A stretch of 64,000 bases of DNA, taken from a virus. The stretch covers positions 1 through 64,000 of IMG/VR virus record IMGVR_UViG_3300042549_009448, one strand, 5' to 3'. The position numbers were made by a program, and so were the translations under genes. The notes under the pieces are model-generated. The model worked only from the letters and a program-made list of their open reading frames with translations, had not been told where the DNA came from and did no database searches. Shown here piece by piece: positions 36,344 to 44,188 of this stretch; within the stretch, counting starts at the first letter, position 1, and every line of letters begins with the position of its first letter.

Positions 36344-37525
36344 ATGCAAAAAACCCAAAACGCTCAAGAAGTTATTGATTTTGATTTGTTATTCAGCCAA
36401 GGCCATGACAAAATTAATCATAGAATCAAACTAACTCCAGCGGACAAAAAAGCGCGCGTACAGATCTTTTGTAAAGAACCTTACGCTCAAGAACTTTACA
36501 ATCTTTACTATTCATCCGGTAGTCTTATGACACCTGCAAATAAGGACTTTGAAGCTGGCCGTGTTTGTAAAGTAACTGCAAAACGAATTGACTTCGATAA
36601 TAAAATTATTGAAGCTCAAGACGATGCAACACTATCTACAATCTTCATTCCGTTTAGAGAATTTACCGAAGAACCATCACTATTAGTCCACAATGAAATA
36701 AGTGCTAGCTTCAAGATCGTTATCTATAAAATAGACGATGGCTACTATTTAGGTTCTGAAAAACGTTGTGCAGCATTAACTTACCGTGACGATCTTGAAG
36801 AATTCCTTAAGACTGAAAAATGGTTCTACGTTAAAGTGACTAACTTAGTTAAAGGCGGTTACCTTGCTCTTTACAAAGGCACAGTTAAATGCTTCTTACC
36901 TGGATCACACGCAGCAGCTAACGTAATTAGAGACTTTAATGAGTACTTGAACAAGGAAATCCCGGTAATGATTGAGAACTACGATGCAGCCAATGAGTTA
37001 TTCATTGTTTCTTACAAGAAGTACATTAAGCAGACGTTACCGCAAAGAGTTCATGAACTTAAATTCGGTGAAAAATACACGGGTATTCTAACTAACAAAC
37101 CTTATGACTTTGGAATGTTCGTTGAATTCCAAAACTACTTCACCGGCTTATTGCATAAAACTGAATTTGCCAATTATGAAGAAGTTAGTCGAAACTATAA
37201 ATCAGGCGATCAAATAGACTTTTATGTCAAGGATATTGTTCTTAAGAAAGGCGAGCCTAGAATAATTCTAACCGACTCTCTTGAAAAAATAGGAGAAGAC
37301 CAATTGACCTGGCAAAGCCTAAAGGATTCAATTGAAGGTCAAACATTAGAATTCACTCTAAATAAACAAAACTTTAAATTGGCAATTCAAATGCCAGATT
37401 CAGACAAAATATTTCACACGGATGTTAACCACCTAAAAGGTCGATTTAGAATTAATGACCAAGGTCAAATTAAAGTTTACCGAGTTGATGCGATCCGGAA
37501 ACAATTAAAGTTTGACTTTATTTAA
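36344..37525 (+). CDS. Ribosomal protein S1-like RNA-binding protein
   Basis: A protein of 393 residues with at least two S1-type OB folds. Residues of about 158-230 (WFYVKVTNLVKGGYLALYKG, VKCFLPGSHA, ... KEIPVMIENYDAANELFIVSYK) match the S1 repeat pattern with the 'KGG ... G-x-x-x-F-x-P' strand pair. Residues of about 240-312 (GEKYTGILTNKPYDFGMFVEF, FTGLLHKTE, GDQIDFYVKDI) match a second. The segment at 68-140 may be a third, degenerate repeat (GRVCKVTAKRIDFDNKIIEA). This arrangement resembles the N-terminal repeats of bacterial S1. It could alter ribosome recruitment in a host lacking Shine-Dalgarno-led initiation, or act as a general RNA-binding protein. Expression is by the promoter-like element just upstream. 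Confidence 0.8.
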   Translation: MQKTQNAQEVIDFDLLFSQGHDKINHRIKLTPADKKARVQIFCKEPYAQELYNLYYSSGSLMTPANKDFEAGRVCKVTAKRIDFDNKIIEAQDDATLSTIFIPFREFTEEPSLLVHNEISASFKIVIYKIDDGYYLGSEKRCAALTYRDDLEEFLKTEKWFYVKVTNLVKGGYLALYKGTVKCFLPGSHAAANVIRDFNEYLNKEIPVMIENYDAANELFIVSYKKYIKQTLPQRVHELKFGEKYTGILTNKPYDFGMFVEFQNYFTGLLHKTEFANYEEVSRNYKSGDQIDFYVKDIVLKKGEPRIILTDSLEKIGEDQLTWQSLKDSIEGQTLEFTLNKQNFKLAIQMPDSDKIFHTDVNHLKGRFRINDQGQIKVYRVDAIRKQLKFDFI

Positions 37526-37537
37526 ACCGAAAACCGC

Positions 37538-37606
37538 AAAGAGTGGTATTTTATATTCGAATAAATAACTAAGATGTAAAGATCAAATAATAAAATACCA
37601 CTTTTT
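37538..37606 (+). terminator. Terminator after the S1-like gene with a 35-base loop
   Basis: AGTGGTATTTTAT (37542-37554) pairs perfectly with ATAAAATACCACT (37590-37602). The stem extends through a G-U pair and an A-run/T-run, ending in TTTTTT. The loop is unusually long and contains a late-promoter-like sequence at 37559-37569. Confidence 0.7.
37559..37569 (+). promoter_or_regulatory. Late-promoter-like motif inside the terminator loop
   Basis: CGAATAAATAACTAAG on the plus strand matches the minus-strand site before the tail tube (AGAATAAATAACTAAA). A transcript started here would lack the left arm of the terminator and read on into nrdB. Confidence 0.45.
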
Positions 37607-37614
37607 TATGTTCG

Positions 37615-37665
37615 GTGCTCATTAGGTTAATCATTTAAACACACTAGTTTCTTTTAACCGAGCAC
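37615..37665 (+). ncRNA. Structured leader upstream of nrdB
   Basis: GTGCTC (37615-37620) and GGTTAA (37625-37630) pair with TTAACC (37654-37659) and GAGCAC (37660-37665). This gives a 12-pair stem with a four-base bulge and a 23-base loop. No T-run follows, so it is not a simple terminator. It sits 62 bases before the nrdB start and could be a cis-regulatory RNA or protein-binding site; no known riboswitch class is recognised. Confidence 0.4.
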
Positions 37666-37726
37666 ACAACACCATAACTCGAACGATACATCGCATTTTA
37701 CAATTAAACTAATAATAAAGAACATT

Positions 37727-38689
37727 ATGGAACCTATTTTACAAGAGAATCCAAATCGATTCGTTGTCTTCCCAATTCAGCACCATGACTTGTGGGAATT
37801 TTATAAAAAATCAGAAGCTTCATTTTGGACAGCTGAGGAAATAGATTTAGCTGCTGACCTAGTTGACTGGCGATCTCGATTAAACGATGACGAACGCCAT
37901 TTTGTTAAACACATATTGGCATTTTTTGCAGCGAGCGACGGTATTGTTAATGAGAATATTGCCGAGAACTTCGTTAAAGAGGTCCAGTACCCAGAAGCAA
38001 AATTCTTTTATGGATTTCAGATCATGATGGAAAACATTCATTCTGAAACATATTCTCTTCTAATTGATACATACATCACCGACCCAGCAGAAAAACTGCA
38101 TCTATTTAGAGCGGTTGATACTATCCCAGCGGTTGCAAAGAAGGCCGAATGGGCCCTTAACTGGATCAAGAACTCTACATTTCAAGAGAGGCTAATTGCA
38201 TTTGCGGCGGTTGAAGGTATATTCTTCTCAGGTTCATTCTGTTCTATTTTTTGGCTTAAGAAAAGAGGCCTCATGCCAGGACTAAGTTTTTCTAATGAAC
38301 TTATTTCACGAGATGAAGGTTCTCATACCGACTTTGCAGTCCACCTACACAACAACCATGTAGTTAATAAAGTTTCAGAAGAAAGAATAAAAGAAATCAT
38401 ATTATCCGCCTTAGAAATTGAAAAGGAATTCATTACAGAGGCTCTTCCTGTTAAATTAATAGGCATGAATTCTGACTTAATGAAGCAATACTTGGAATTT
38501 GTTAGCGATAGATTACTATCTGATTTAGGTTGCGCAAAAGTTTTTAATTCAACAAATCCGTTTGATTTCATGGTTAACATTGCACTAAATGGTAAAACTA
38601 ATTTCTTTGAAAAGAGAGTTGGCGAATACCAAAAAGCTGGAGTTAAATCTGGAGGAGACACAGGATTTTCATTAGACGCAGATTTTTAA
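37727..38689 (+). CDS. nrdB: Ribonucleotide reductase class Ia small subunit
   Basis: A protein of 320 residues very similar to eukaryotic-type R2. The iron ligands and radical tyrosine are in place: Asp71 in SDGIVNEN, and Glu102, His105 and Tyr109 in ENIHSETYS. Later ligands are in [12 protein letters not shown] and ISRDEGSH. The C-terminus FSLDADF corresponds to the FTLDADF tail by which mammalian R2 binds R1. It makes the tyrosyl radical needed to reduce ribonucleotides. nrdA follows after 23 bases. The 201-base gap upstream holds a terminator, a late-like motif and a structured leader. Confidence 0.96.
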   Translation: MEPILQENPNRFVVFPIQHHDLWEFYKKSEASFWTAEEIDLAADLVDWRSRLNDDERHFVKHILAFFAASDGIVNENIAENFVKEVQYPEAKFFYGFQIMMENIHSETYSLLIDTYITDPAEKLHLFRAVDTIPAVAKKAEWALNWIKNSTFQERLIAFAAVEGIFFSGSFCSIFWLKKRGLMPGLSFSNELISRDEGSHTDFAVHLHNNHVVNKVSEERIKEIILSALEIEKEFITEALPVKLIGMNSDLMKQYLEFVSDRLLSDLGCAKVFNSTNPFDFMVNIALNGKTNFFEKRVGEYQKAGVKSGGDTGFSLDADF

Positions 38690-38712
38690 AAAACATCAAA
38701 AAAACTAAATAA

Positions 38713-41133
38713 ATGAAGGTAATAAAAAGAGATGGCCATAGTGAAACGCTAAAGCTTGATAAAATCACAAATCGAATTAAAAAACAAACATACGGATTAA
38801 ATACTGAATATGTTGATGCATTAGAGGTTGCAACTAAAGTAGTGGCCGGAATCTACGATGGAATAAACACCCAACAGCTTGATCTGTTAGCCGCAGAAAC
38901 AGCAGCGGCATTGGCTTACATGCATCCAGACTATTCAATTCTTGCAGCAAGAATTGCGATAACTAGATTACATAAAACTACTCATAAATCGTTTAGTGAT
39001 ACAATTGATCACTTATACAATTACATAGATCCAAAAACTGGTAAGAACGCGTGCATTATTTCAGACGAAACGTATGAAGCCGTTCAAAAGTACAAGAACA
39101 CACTGAATGAAGCAATCATTCATGATAGGGATCTTAATTTTGACTATTTTGGGTTTAAAACTCTTGAAAAAAGTTACCTATTAAAAACTCACGGCCAGCC
39201 TGCTGAAACTCCCCAGCACCTTTACATGAGAGTGGCCGTTGGTATTTGGGGAATGGACATTCAGCAAGTTCTAAAAACTTATGAATTATTGTCAACTCAT
39301 CAAATGACCCATGCAACACCAACTCTATTCAATGCTGGAACAAGAAGACCTCAACTTTCTTCGTGCTTCTTATTAATGATGAACGACGACTCTATTTCTG
39401 GAATCTATAAAACTCTTTCTGACGTTGCTGCCATTTCTCAAAATGCCGGTGGTATTGGTATAGCCGTCTCAAACATTAGAGCAACCGGCTCGTATATTAA
39501 AGGAACCAATGGTACCTCAAACGGAATCGTTCCAATGTTAAAGGTTTACAATGAAACTGCTAGATACGTTGATCAAGGCGGTGGAAAACGTAAAGGTTCA
39601 TTTGCAGTTTATTTAGAACCTTGGCATGATGATGTTGAAGATTTTCTTGATCTTAGAAAAAACCACGGTAAGGAAGAGCGCAGAGCAAGAGATCTTTTCT
39701 TAGCAATGTGGACTCCTGATCTATTCATGAAACGCGTTGAAGAGGATGGCGATTGGACAACTTTCTGCCCAGCCGAAATTGACTGTGAACTTTGGGAAAT
39801 GTACGGAGAAGAATTCGAAAGTAATTATGTTCGCCTTGAAGCAGAGGGTAAGGGTCGTAGAACCTTTAAAGCTCGTGTACTATGGCAAAAAATTCTAGAG
39901 TCTCAAATTGAAACAGGTACACCATACATTCTTTTTAAGGATTCTGCGAATCGTAAGTCTAATCAAAAGAACTTAGGCACAATTAAATCTTCTAACTTAT
40001 GTACGGAGATTATTGAGTACACGTCAAAGGATGAACAGGCGGTTTGTAACTTAGCCTCAATTCCAGTAAATCAATTTGTTATCTTAGGTAAGAAAGCTGG
40101 TAAATTAAGAAAACCTACTGCTGAATACAATTATAATGCTCTATACGAAGTTGCGTATCAAACTACTCTTAACTTGAACAAGGTAATTGACATCAATTTT
40201 TATCCAACGCCTGAGACTAAAAACTCTAATCTAAAACACCGTCCAATTGGAATAGGCGTTCAAGGTTTAGCAGATACTTTTGCTCTAATGGGATTAGAAT
40301 TTGGAAATGAAGAGTCTAAAAAATTAAATGAGGAAATCCATGAAACCATTTATTATGCAGCAATGGAAGCCTCAATTGACCTAGCTAAAAAAGATGGAGT
40401 GTATTCTTCTTATGAAGGCTCTCCATTAAGCACTGGCCAATTTCAATTCAATTTATGGGGCTTTACGGATGAACAATTGTCAGGCCTTTGGGATTGGGCA
40501 GCTTTACGTAAAAAGTTAATGAAGCATGGTGCTAGAAATTCCCTATTGCTTGCTCCAATGCCAACCGCATCAACCGCTCAAATCATGGGTAATAATGAAG
40601 CATTTGAGGCATTTACCTCAAATATCGGAACTCGTAGAACTTTAGCTGGCGAATTCATAACCGTCAATAAACATCTAGTTAGAGACCTTGCTGAACTTGG
40701 CCTTTGGTCAGATTCAATGAGAAACCGAATTATCGTGGAAAAGGGATCAATTCAAAATATTCCTAATATTCCAGATGAACTTAAATTAATTTATAAAACG
40801 GTTTGGGAAATATCTCAAAAGACCATCATTGATATGTCAGCTGACCGAGGTAAATTCATTTGTCAATCTCAGTCGCTTAATCTCTTTTTTAGAGATGTTA
40901 ATACTGCCAAATTGACATCGGCTCACTTTCATTCTTGGAAAAGAGGTCTTAAGACTGGAATGTATTATCTAAGAACGGAAGCAGCTACTTCAGCGATTGC
41001 TGGACTAGGCGTAGACGCCTCTGCTAAATCACAACCTGTCATCCAGATTGCTCAAGACGATACTTTACCGAACTCAAATGATATAATCTGTTCTCTTGAT
41101 AACAAGGATGACTGTCTAGCTTGCGGGTCATAA
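38713..41133 (+). CDS. nrdA: Ribonucleotide reductase class Ia large subunit
   Basis: A protein of 806 residues. An ATP-cone at about 1-90 (MKVIKRDGHSETLKLDKI) gives allosteric activity control. The catalytic barrel shows QLSSCFLL (redox Cys), NAGGIGIAVSNIRA, SSNLCTEI (thiyl-radical Cys), DEQAVCNLASI (second redox Cys) and PTASTAQIMGNNEAFEAF. The C-terminal DDCLACGS gives the CxxC pair that re-reduces the active site. It forms the enzyme with NrdB and supplies dNTPs for phage replication. A strong terminator follows. Confidence 0.96.
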   Translation: MKVIKRDGHSETLKLDKITNRIKKQTYGLNTEYVDALEVATKVVAGIYDGINTQQLDLLAAETAAALAYMHPDYSILAARIAITRLHKTTHKSFSDTIDHLYNYIDPKTGKNACIISDETYEAVQKYKNTLNEAIIHDRDLNFDYFGFKTLEKSYLLKTHGQPAETPQHLYMRVAVGIWGMDIQQVLKTYELLSTHQMTHATPTLFNAGTRRPQLSSCFLLMMNDDSISGIYKTLSDVAAISQNAGGIGIAVSNIRATGSYIKGTNGTSNGIVPMLKVYNETARYVDQGGGKRKGSFAVYLEPWHDDVEDFLDLRKNHGKEERRARDLFLAMWTPDLFMKRVEEDGDWTTFCPAEIDCELWEMYGEEFESNYVRLEAEGKGRRTFKARVLWQKILESQIETGTPYILFKDSANRKSNQKNLGTIKSSNLCTEIIEYTSKDEQAVCNLASIPVNQFVILGKKAGKLRKPTAEYNYNALYEVAYQTTLNLNKVIDINFYPTPETKNSNLKHRPIGIGVQGLADTFALMGLEFGNEESKKLNEEIHETIYYAAMEASIDLAKKDGVYSSYEGSPLSTGQFQFNLWGFTDEQLSGLWDWAALRKKLMKHGARNSLLLAPMPTASTAQIMGNNEAFEAFTSNIGTRRTLAGEFITVNKHLVRDLAELGLWSDSMRNRIIVEKGSIQNIPNIPDELKLIYKTVWEISQKTIIDMSADRGKFICQSQSLNLFFRDVNTAKLTSAHFHSWKRGLKTGMYYLRTEAATSAIAGLGVDASAKSQPVIQIAQDDTLPNSNDIICSLDNKDDCLACGS

Positions 41134-41152
41134 TCTAAACTTAATTTCAACT

Positions 41153-41180
41153 AAATGGGGGCATTGTGTCCCCATTTTTG
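41153..41180 (+). terminator. Terminator after nrdA
   Basis: AAATGGGG (41153-41160) pairs with CCCCATTT (41170-41177) around a nine-base loop, followed by TTT. It separates nrdAB from the late-type genes that begin at 41200. Confidence 0.8.
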
Positions 41181-41183
41181 GTT

Positions 41184-41192
41184 TATAAATAA
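41184..41192 (+). promoter_or_regulatory. T4-late-type promoter TATAAATAA
   Basis: This is the only copy here with the exact T4 late core TATAAATA. It is seven bases from the ATG at 41200, so initiation would give an almost leaderless message. It lies immediately after the nrdA terminator and before two genes with capsid-targeting-like N-termini, which should be late genes. Confidence 0.55.
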
Positions 41193-41199
41193 TACTATC

Positions 41200-41745
41200 A
41201 TGGAAATACTATCATTTAACAAATTTAAGCTACTCTTAGAAGCAGACGAGGCTGCTCCAGCGCCTGCACCGGCCGCTGAGCCTGCTCCACCGGCTGATCC
41301 ACTAGCATCAGCTCCACAATCAATGGACTTTGGAGCAGACCCAATGTCAGACCCATTAGCTGGTGCAACTTTACCACCTGACCCAAATGCGCCAGCTCCA
41401 ACCGTTGGGCAATCCGTATTTAAAGTCGTATTTTTAGACTCTGCTAAACCTTGGCACTCTAAGTACGCTGACGGCGGCGGAGTTAAAAGATACAAAGAAT
41501 ACGAAATCAATCAGGCTGATCTAGATAAATGGATCACCGATTCTAAATTAGACGCAAACAAAGAAGATCTTTCTCAAGCTGTGAGCGGTATGAAACCTAT
41601 CGAGAAAACTCTATTCGATAAATTAAAAACGGCAGCAACTTCAAATAAGCTAGGTAAGGACCGTGGCGACGTTGACGTAGATTACGATACTAAGCAAATC
41701 CCATCAACTGCTAAGCTTGACCTAATTTTTATAACATCCAAATGA
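41200..41745 (+). CDS. Putative internal head protein with capsid-targeting-like N-terminus
   Basis: A protein of 181 residues starting MEILSFNKFKLLLEADEA. An upstream in-frame ATG at 41155 lies inside the terminator and is rejected. The N-terminal pattern 'hxxFxxFxxxE' resembles the capsid-targeting peptide of T4 internal proteins (MKTYQEFIAE), which the prohead protease cuts after Glu. Residues of about 17-75 are Ala/Pro-rich, like a flexible linker. The C-terminal half (VFKVVFLDSAKPWHSKYADGG, EINQADLDKWI) is a compact alpha/beta domain that I do not recognise. The stop overlaps the start of the metalloprotease-like gene by four bases. Packaging into the head is inferred. Confidence 0.6.
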   Translation: MEILSFNKFKLLLEADEAAPAPAPAAEPAPPADPLASAPQSMDFGADPMSDPLAGATLPPDPNAPAPTVGQSVFKVVFLDSAKPWHSKYADGGGVKRYKEYEINQADLDKWITDSKLDANKEDLSQAVSGMKPIEKTLFDKLKTAATSNKLGKDRGDVDVDYDTKQIPSTAKLDLIFITSK

Positions 41746-42467
41746 TAAAGCCGTTCAAAAACTTCATATACGAATCAACGTTTGATTCTCTTGCTCATGC
41801 AATTGCCCGCGATCTTTTTGCAATCGTGAAAACCACAGCTGGCACCAAGCTAGGTAAAGCAGTTCATCAAGAACTAACTTATTCTGATCCACTCGAGTTT
41901 AGTCTAAATTTTATTGTGAAAAGAGTGGTCCAATTTAATCCAAAAAAGTCTGCTCATTTCAAAGCTCTTCCTTGGGAAGTTTTAAATTTTGAAGATAATG
42001 GATTTGCGTTAGACGCAAATGCCTACATCCCAAAAGCTTCGGAAAATGAGGATCCTGAGTTAGAGTTAGTTCTCTATATTAGTCCAGCCGCTGAGCCTGT
42101 AAGTTATGAGACGCTTGGTCATAAACTCGGTGAATACGTTAGGCACGAAATTGAACATCTGCTGCAGACCGGAATCAATCGCCGAGCCGGTCACATAATT
42201 AAAACCCCAAATAAGGTTAGGTCACAGGCTGAAACTTCATACAAATATTTTTTATTAGCTGACGAAATTCCTGCAATGGTTGCTGGAATGTATACAGCCG
42301 CCGTTAGAAAGAGAATTCCACTCGACCAAGAATTTGAAATTTATTTAAAGCCTTTTATTAAGTCAGGTTTAATAACTGACAACGAGTCCAATAAGGTCAT
42401 TAAGACCTGGATAAAATTCGCAAACCGGGTTTATCCAGATGCCAAATTTTCCAATAAAGTTTATTAA
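41742..42467 (+). CDS. HEIEH zinc metalloprotease-like protein, possible head cargo
   Basis: A protein of 241 residues. HEIEH at 135-139 (GEYVRHEIEHLLQTG) is a zincin-type HExxH motif, and LLADEIPAMVAGMY about 50 residues later could supply the third ligand or glutamate. The N-terminus MIKPFKNFIYES shares the F-x-x-F-x-x-E pattern of the gene just upstream and of two others here. That suggests it is targeted into the prohead and trimmed. Its start overlaps the preceding stop (ATGA), so the two are translationally coupled. It could act on head proteins during maturation or be injected into the host. Peptidase fold well supported; substrate unknown. Confidence 0.65.
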   Translation: MIKPFKNFIYESTFDSLAHAIARDLFAIVKTTAGTKLGKAVHQELTYSDPLEFSLNFIVKRVVQFNPKKSAHFKALPWEVLNFEDNGFALDANAYIPKASENEDPELELVLYISPAAEPVSYETLGHKLGEYVRHEIEHLLQTGINRRAGHIIKTPNKVRSQAETSYKYFLLADEIPAMVAGMYTAAVRKRIPLDQEFEIYLKPFIKSGLITDNESNKVIKTWIKFANRVYPDAKFSNKVY

Positions 42468-42470
42468 TAT

Positions 42471-42504
42471 TTAAAACCTGGTGAAGTTTTACTATATAAG
42501 ATAA
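42471..42504 (+). promoter_or_regulatory. Candidate early/middle promoter before the Hc1-like gene
   Basis: TATTTAAAACCTG, 14 bases, TATAAG. The spacing and core are the same as in the element at 36283-36318. Confidence 0.4.
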
Positions 42505-42520
42505 AAAAATCTTTGAAATT

Positions 42521-42712
42521 ATGACACCACAATGGTTAACCGAATTAAAAGAAACAGTTTCTCAACTTGAAAACGAAACTGTGAAGTTCTACGAAAAGGG
42601 CAATAAATCTGCTGGAACTAGAACTCGTAAACTTTTGCAAGATATTAAAGCAGTTTGTCAAGCCGGCAGAACACACGTTCAGGAAGCAAAGACTAACGAG
42701 CCTACCGCTTAA
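42521..42712 (+). CDS. Histone H1-like (Hc1) DNA-binding protein
   Basis: A protein of 63 residues. The central FYEKGNKSAGTRTRKLLQDIKAVCQAGR fits the short Hc1/histone-H1-like family of Bacteroidetes and Chlamydiae, which shares a GNK-(A/S)-AGTR-x-RK signature between two helices. The N-terminal helix (LTELKETVSQLENE) is acidic to neutral, and the C-terminal tail is short, without the Lys/Ala-rich repeats of chlamydial Hc1. Such proteins bind and compact DNA. Here it may coat phage DNA or act on the host nucleoid. It has its own promoter-like element and a strong terminator, so it is a single-gene unit. Confidence 0.75.
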   Translation: MTPQWLTELKETVSQLENETVKFYEKGNKSAGTRTRKLLQDIKAVCQAGRTHVQEAKTNEPTA

Positions 42713-42736
42713 TCTCTCAATAAAAAGTTCACTTTA

Positions 42737-42770
42737 AAGGGCGAGTCTAAAAAACTCGCCCTTATTTTTT
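42737..42770 (+). terminator. Strong terminator after the Hc1-like gene
   Basis: AAGGGCGAGT (42737-42746) pairs with ACTCGCCCTT (42754-42763), with a seven-base loop, followed by ATTTTTT. A perfect ten-pair, GC-rich stem. Confidence 0.9.
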
Positions 42771-42825
42771 GAAACTACTTACGGTTTTTTAGTACAATTT
42801 TATAAATTAAAAATCATTTTTGAAC

Positions 42826-43878
42826 ATGGAAGATCTATTCAATCTCAATCTCGATGATTTCTCAGGAAAATCATCATCCGCTGCTCGTAAAGTCGACGAG
42901 AACATGTACAATCCCGGTCCAGACCAAGGTCAGAACGGTATTTACAAATCGGTAATTCGTTTTATCCCATGGGTAACGGATCCGTCTAAGAGCCGCTACA
43001 AGAAGTATGCTGCTAAACTTACCAACCCTCTAACCAATGAGAAATTGTGGGTGGACTGCCCTTCAACTACGGGAGCTTCATCAATTCTTTGGACTTTAGA
43101 TCTAGAGTTGAAACGTTTGAAAAATGAGGAACCTCAAATCGTTGAGGAAATCCAAAAGTATTTCAACCGTTATTACAACTACTACTCTTGCGTTTACGTC
43201 AAGAAAGATCCTCAGTTTCCTAACTTAGAAGGTCAAATCAAAGTGTACTCATACGGTTACACAATTGATAACTTGATTCAACAAGAAATCAATCCAGAAT
43301 CTGAATTAGTAACGACTCAAAAAATCAATCCATTCTCACTTACTCAAGGTAAGGATTTTGTATTAGTTATTAAGCGTAAAACTAAAGCATGGAGAGATTT
43401 TAGCTCAAGTAAATTCATGAATGAAGTTAGTCCGTTAATCATTACTCATGCAGGAAAAGAAATTCCAGTTTCTAACGATCCTAAAGTAATGCAATTCACT
43501 AGTGAATACTTTAAAAAGAATTCACCAGACATGAGCCAATACTTCTTAAAAGAATGGACTGACTATGAGTATGAAAAGGTTGCAGACTACATTAAAGCAA
43601 TCATTCCTTACAAGCAAATCATTGATAACCTAGTTTCAAATACCAAGGATGAGAGAATGAAGAAACACTTCACCAACTCAAAACCGGTAAATCGTTCACA
43701 GGCTCCAATGGGAGAAGATATTGAATTCTCTCCAGCACCAGCTTCAAAATCTAGTGCAATGTCAATTGACCTTGATGATGATTTAGCAAGTGAACCTGCG
43801 CCGGCTGCAAAAGCTTCTCCAGCTAAATCAGCTTCAGCTAAATCTGATGACCTAGACGATTTATTCGCAAACCTATAA
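42826..43878 (+). CDS. gp32: Single-stranded DNA-binding protein, T4 gp32-like
   Basis: A protein of 350 residues; the ATG at 42826 is preferred over the TTG two codons upstream. The core YVKKDPQFPNLEGQIKVYSYG aligns with gp32's [20 protein letters not shown], and RFIPWVTDPSKSRYKKY and KTKAWRDFSSSKF fit the OB fold. The C-terminus is Ala/Pro/Ser-rich and ends in an acidic tail (SDDLDDLFANL), as in gp32 and other SSBs, for partner binding. Only two cysteines are present and the His/Cys zinc motif of T4 gp32 is missing. It coats ssDNA during replication and recombination with UvsX and gp41. A strong terminator upstream makes it the head of a new unit that runs through RNase H, GroES and the nucleotidase. 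Confidence 0.85.
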   Translation: MEDLFNLNLDDFSGKSSSAARKVDENMYNPGPDQGQNGIYKSVIRFIPWVTDPSKSRYKKYAAKLTNPLTNEKLWVDCPSTTGASSILWTLDLELKRLKNEEPQIVEEIQKYFNRYYNYYSCVYVKKDPQFPNLEGQIKVYSYGYTIDNLIQQEINPESELVTTQKINPFSLTQGKDFVLVIKRKTKAWRDFSSSKFMNEVSPLIITHAGKEIPVSNDPKVMQFTSEYFKKNSPDMSQYFLKEWTDYEYEKVADYIKAIIPYKQIIDNLVSNTKDERMKKHFTNSKPVNRSQAPMGEDIEFSPAPASKSSAMSIDLDDDLASEPAPAAKASPAKSASAKSDDLDDLFANL

Positions 43879-43893
43879 AAATATCCAAATAAC

Positions 43894-44181
43894 ATGGCAC
43901 CTAAGAAAGCAGCTCCTAAAAAAACTAATGCAGTTGAAACTCCACAGACTGAGACATCGCAACCCATTGCAACTCTACTGTCTTCAATAAGTTACACAGA
44001 CCAAGCAGATTACGAAAAATTCTTGGCAAACTTAACTCCAGAGCATGCAGTCCTTGTGCTAGTTTCATCAGCTAATCACTGTCAAGCAAAAGGAATATTT
44101 AACTTGGACGAAGCTGAGTTAATTGCAAAAGCTATTAAAACGTTGAGCAAACCTCAACCTAATGTAGAACAATCTAAATAA
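43894..44181 (+). CDS. Small unknown protein with basic N-terminus
   Basis: A protein of 95 residues, MAPKKAAPKKTNAVETPQ followed by a helical domain (YTDQADYEKFLANLTPEHAVLVLVSSANHCQAKG). The Lys/Ala/Pro start could bind nucleic acid. It lies 15 bases after gp32 and seven before RNase H and so is probably co-transcribed in a replication unit. I do not recognise a family. Confidence 0.7.
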   Translation: MAPKKAAPKKTNAVETPQTETSQPIATLLSSISYTDQADYEKFLANLTPEHAVLVLVSSANHCQAKGIFNLDEAELIAKAIKTLSKPQPNVEQSK

Positions 44182-44188
44182 AACTAAC

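Noticed and set aside
41155-41199. Start codon at 41155 for the gene at 41200
   Set aside because: It lies inside the terminator stem after nrdA, and the extra residues do not fit. The ATG at 41200 gives the shared N-terminal motif and follows the TATAAATAA site.
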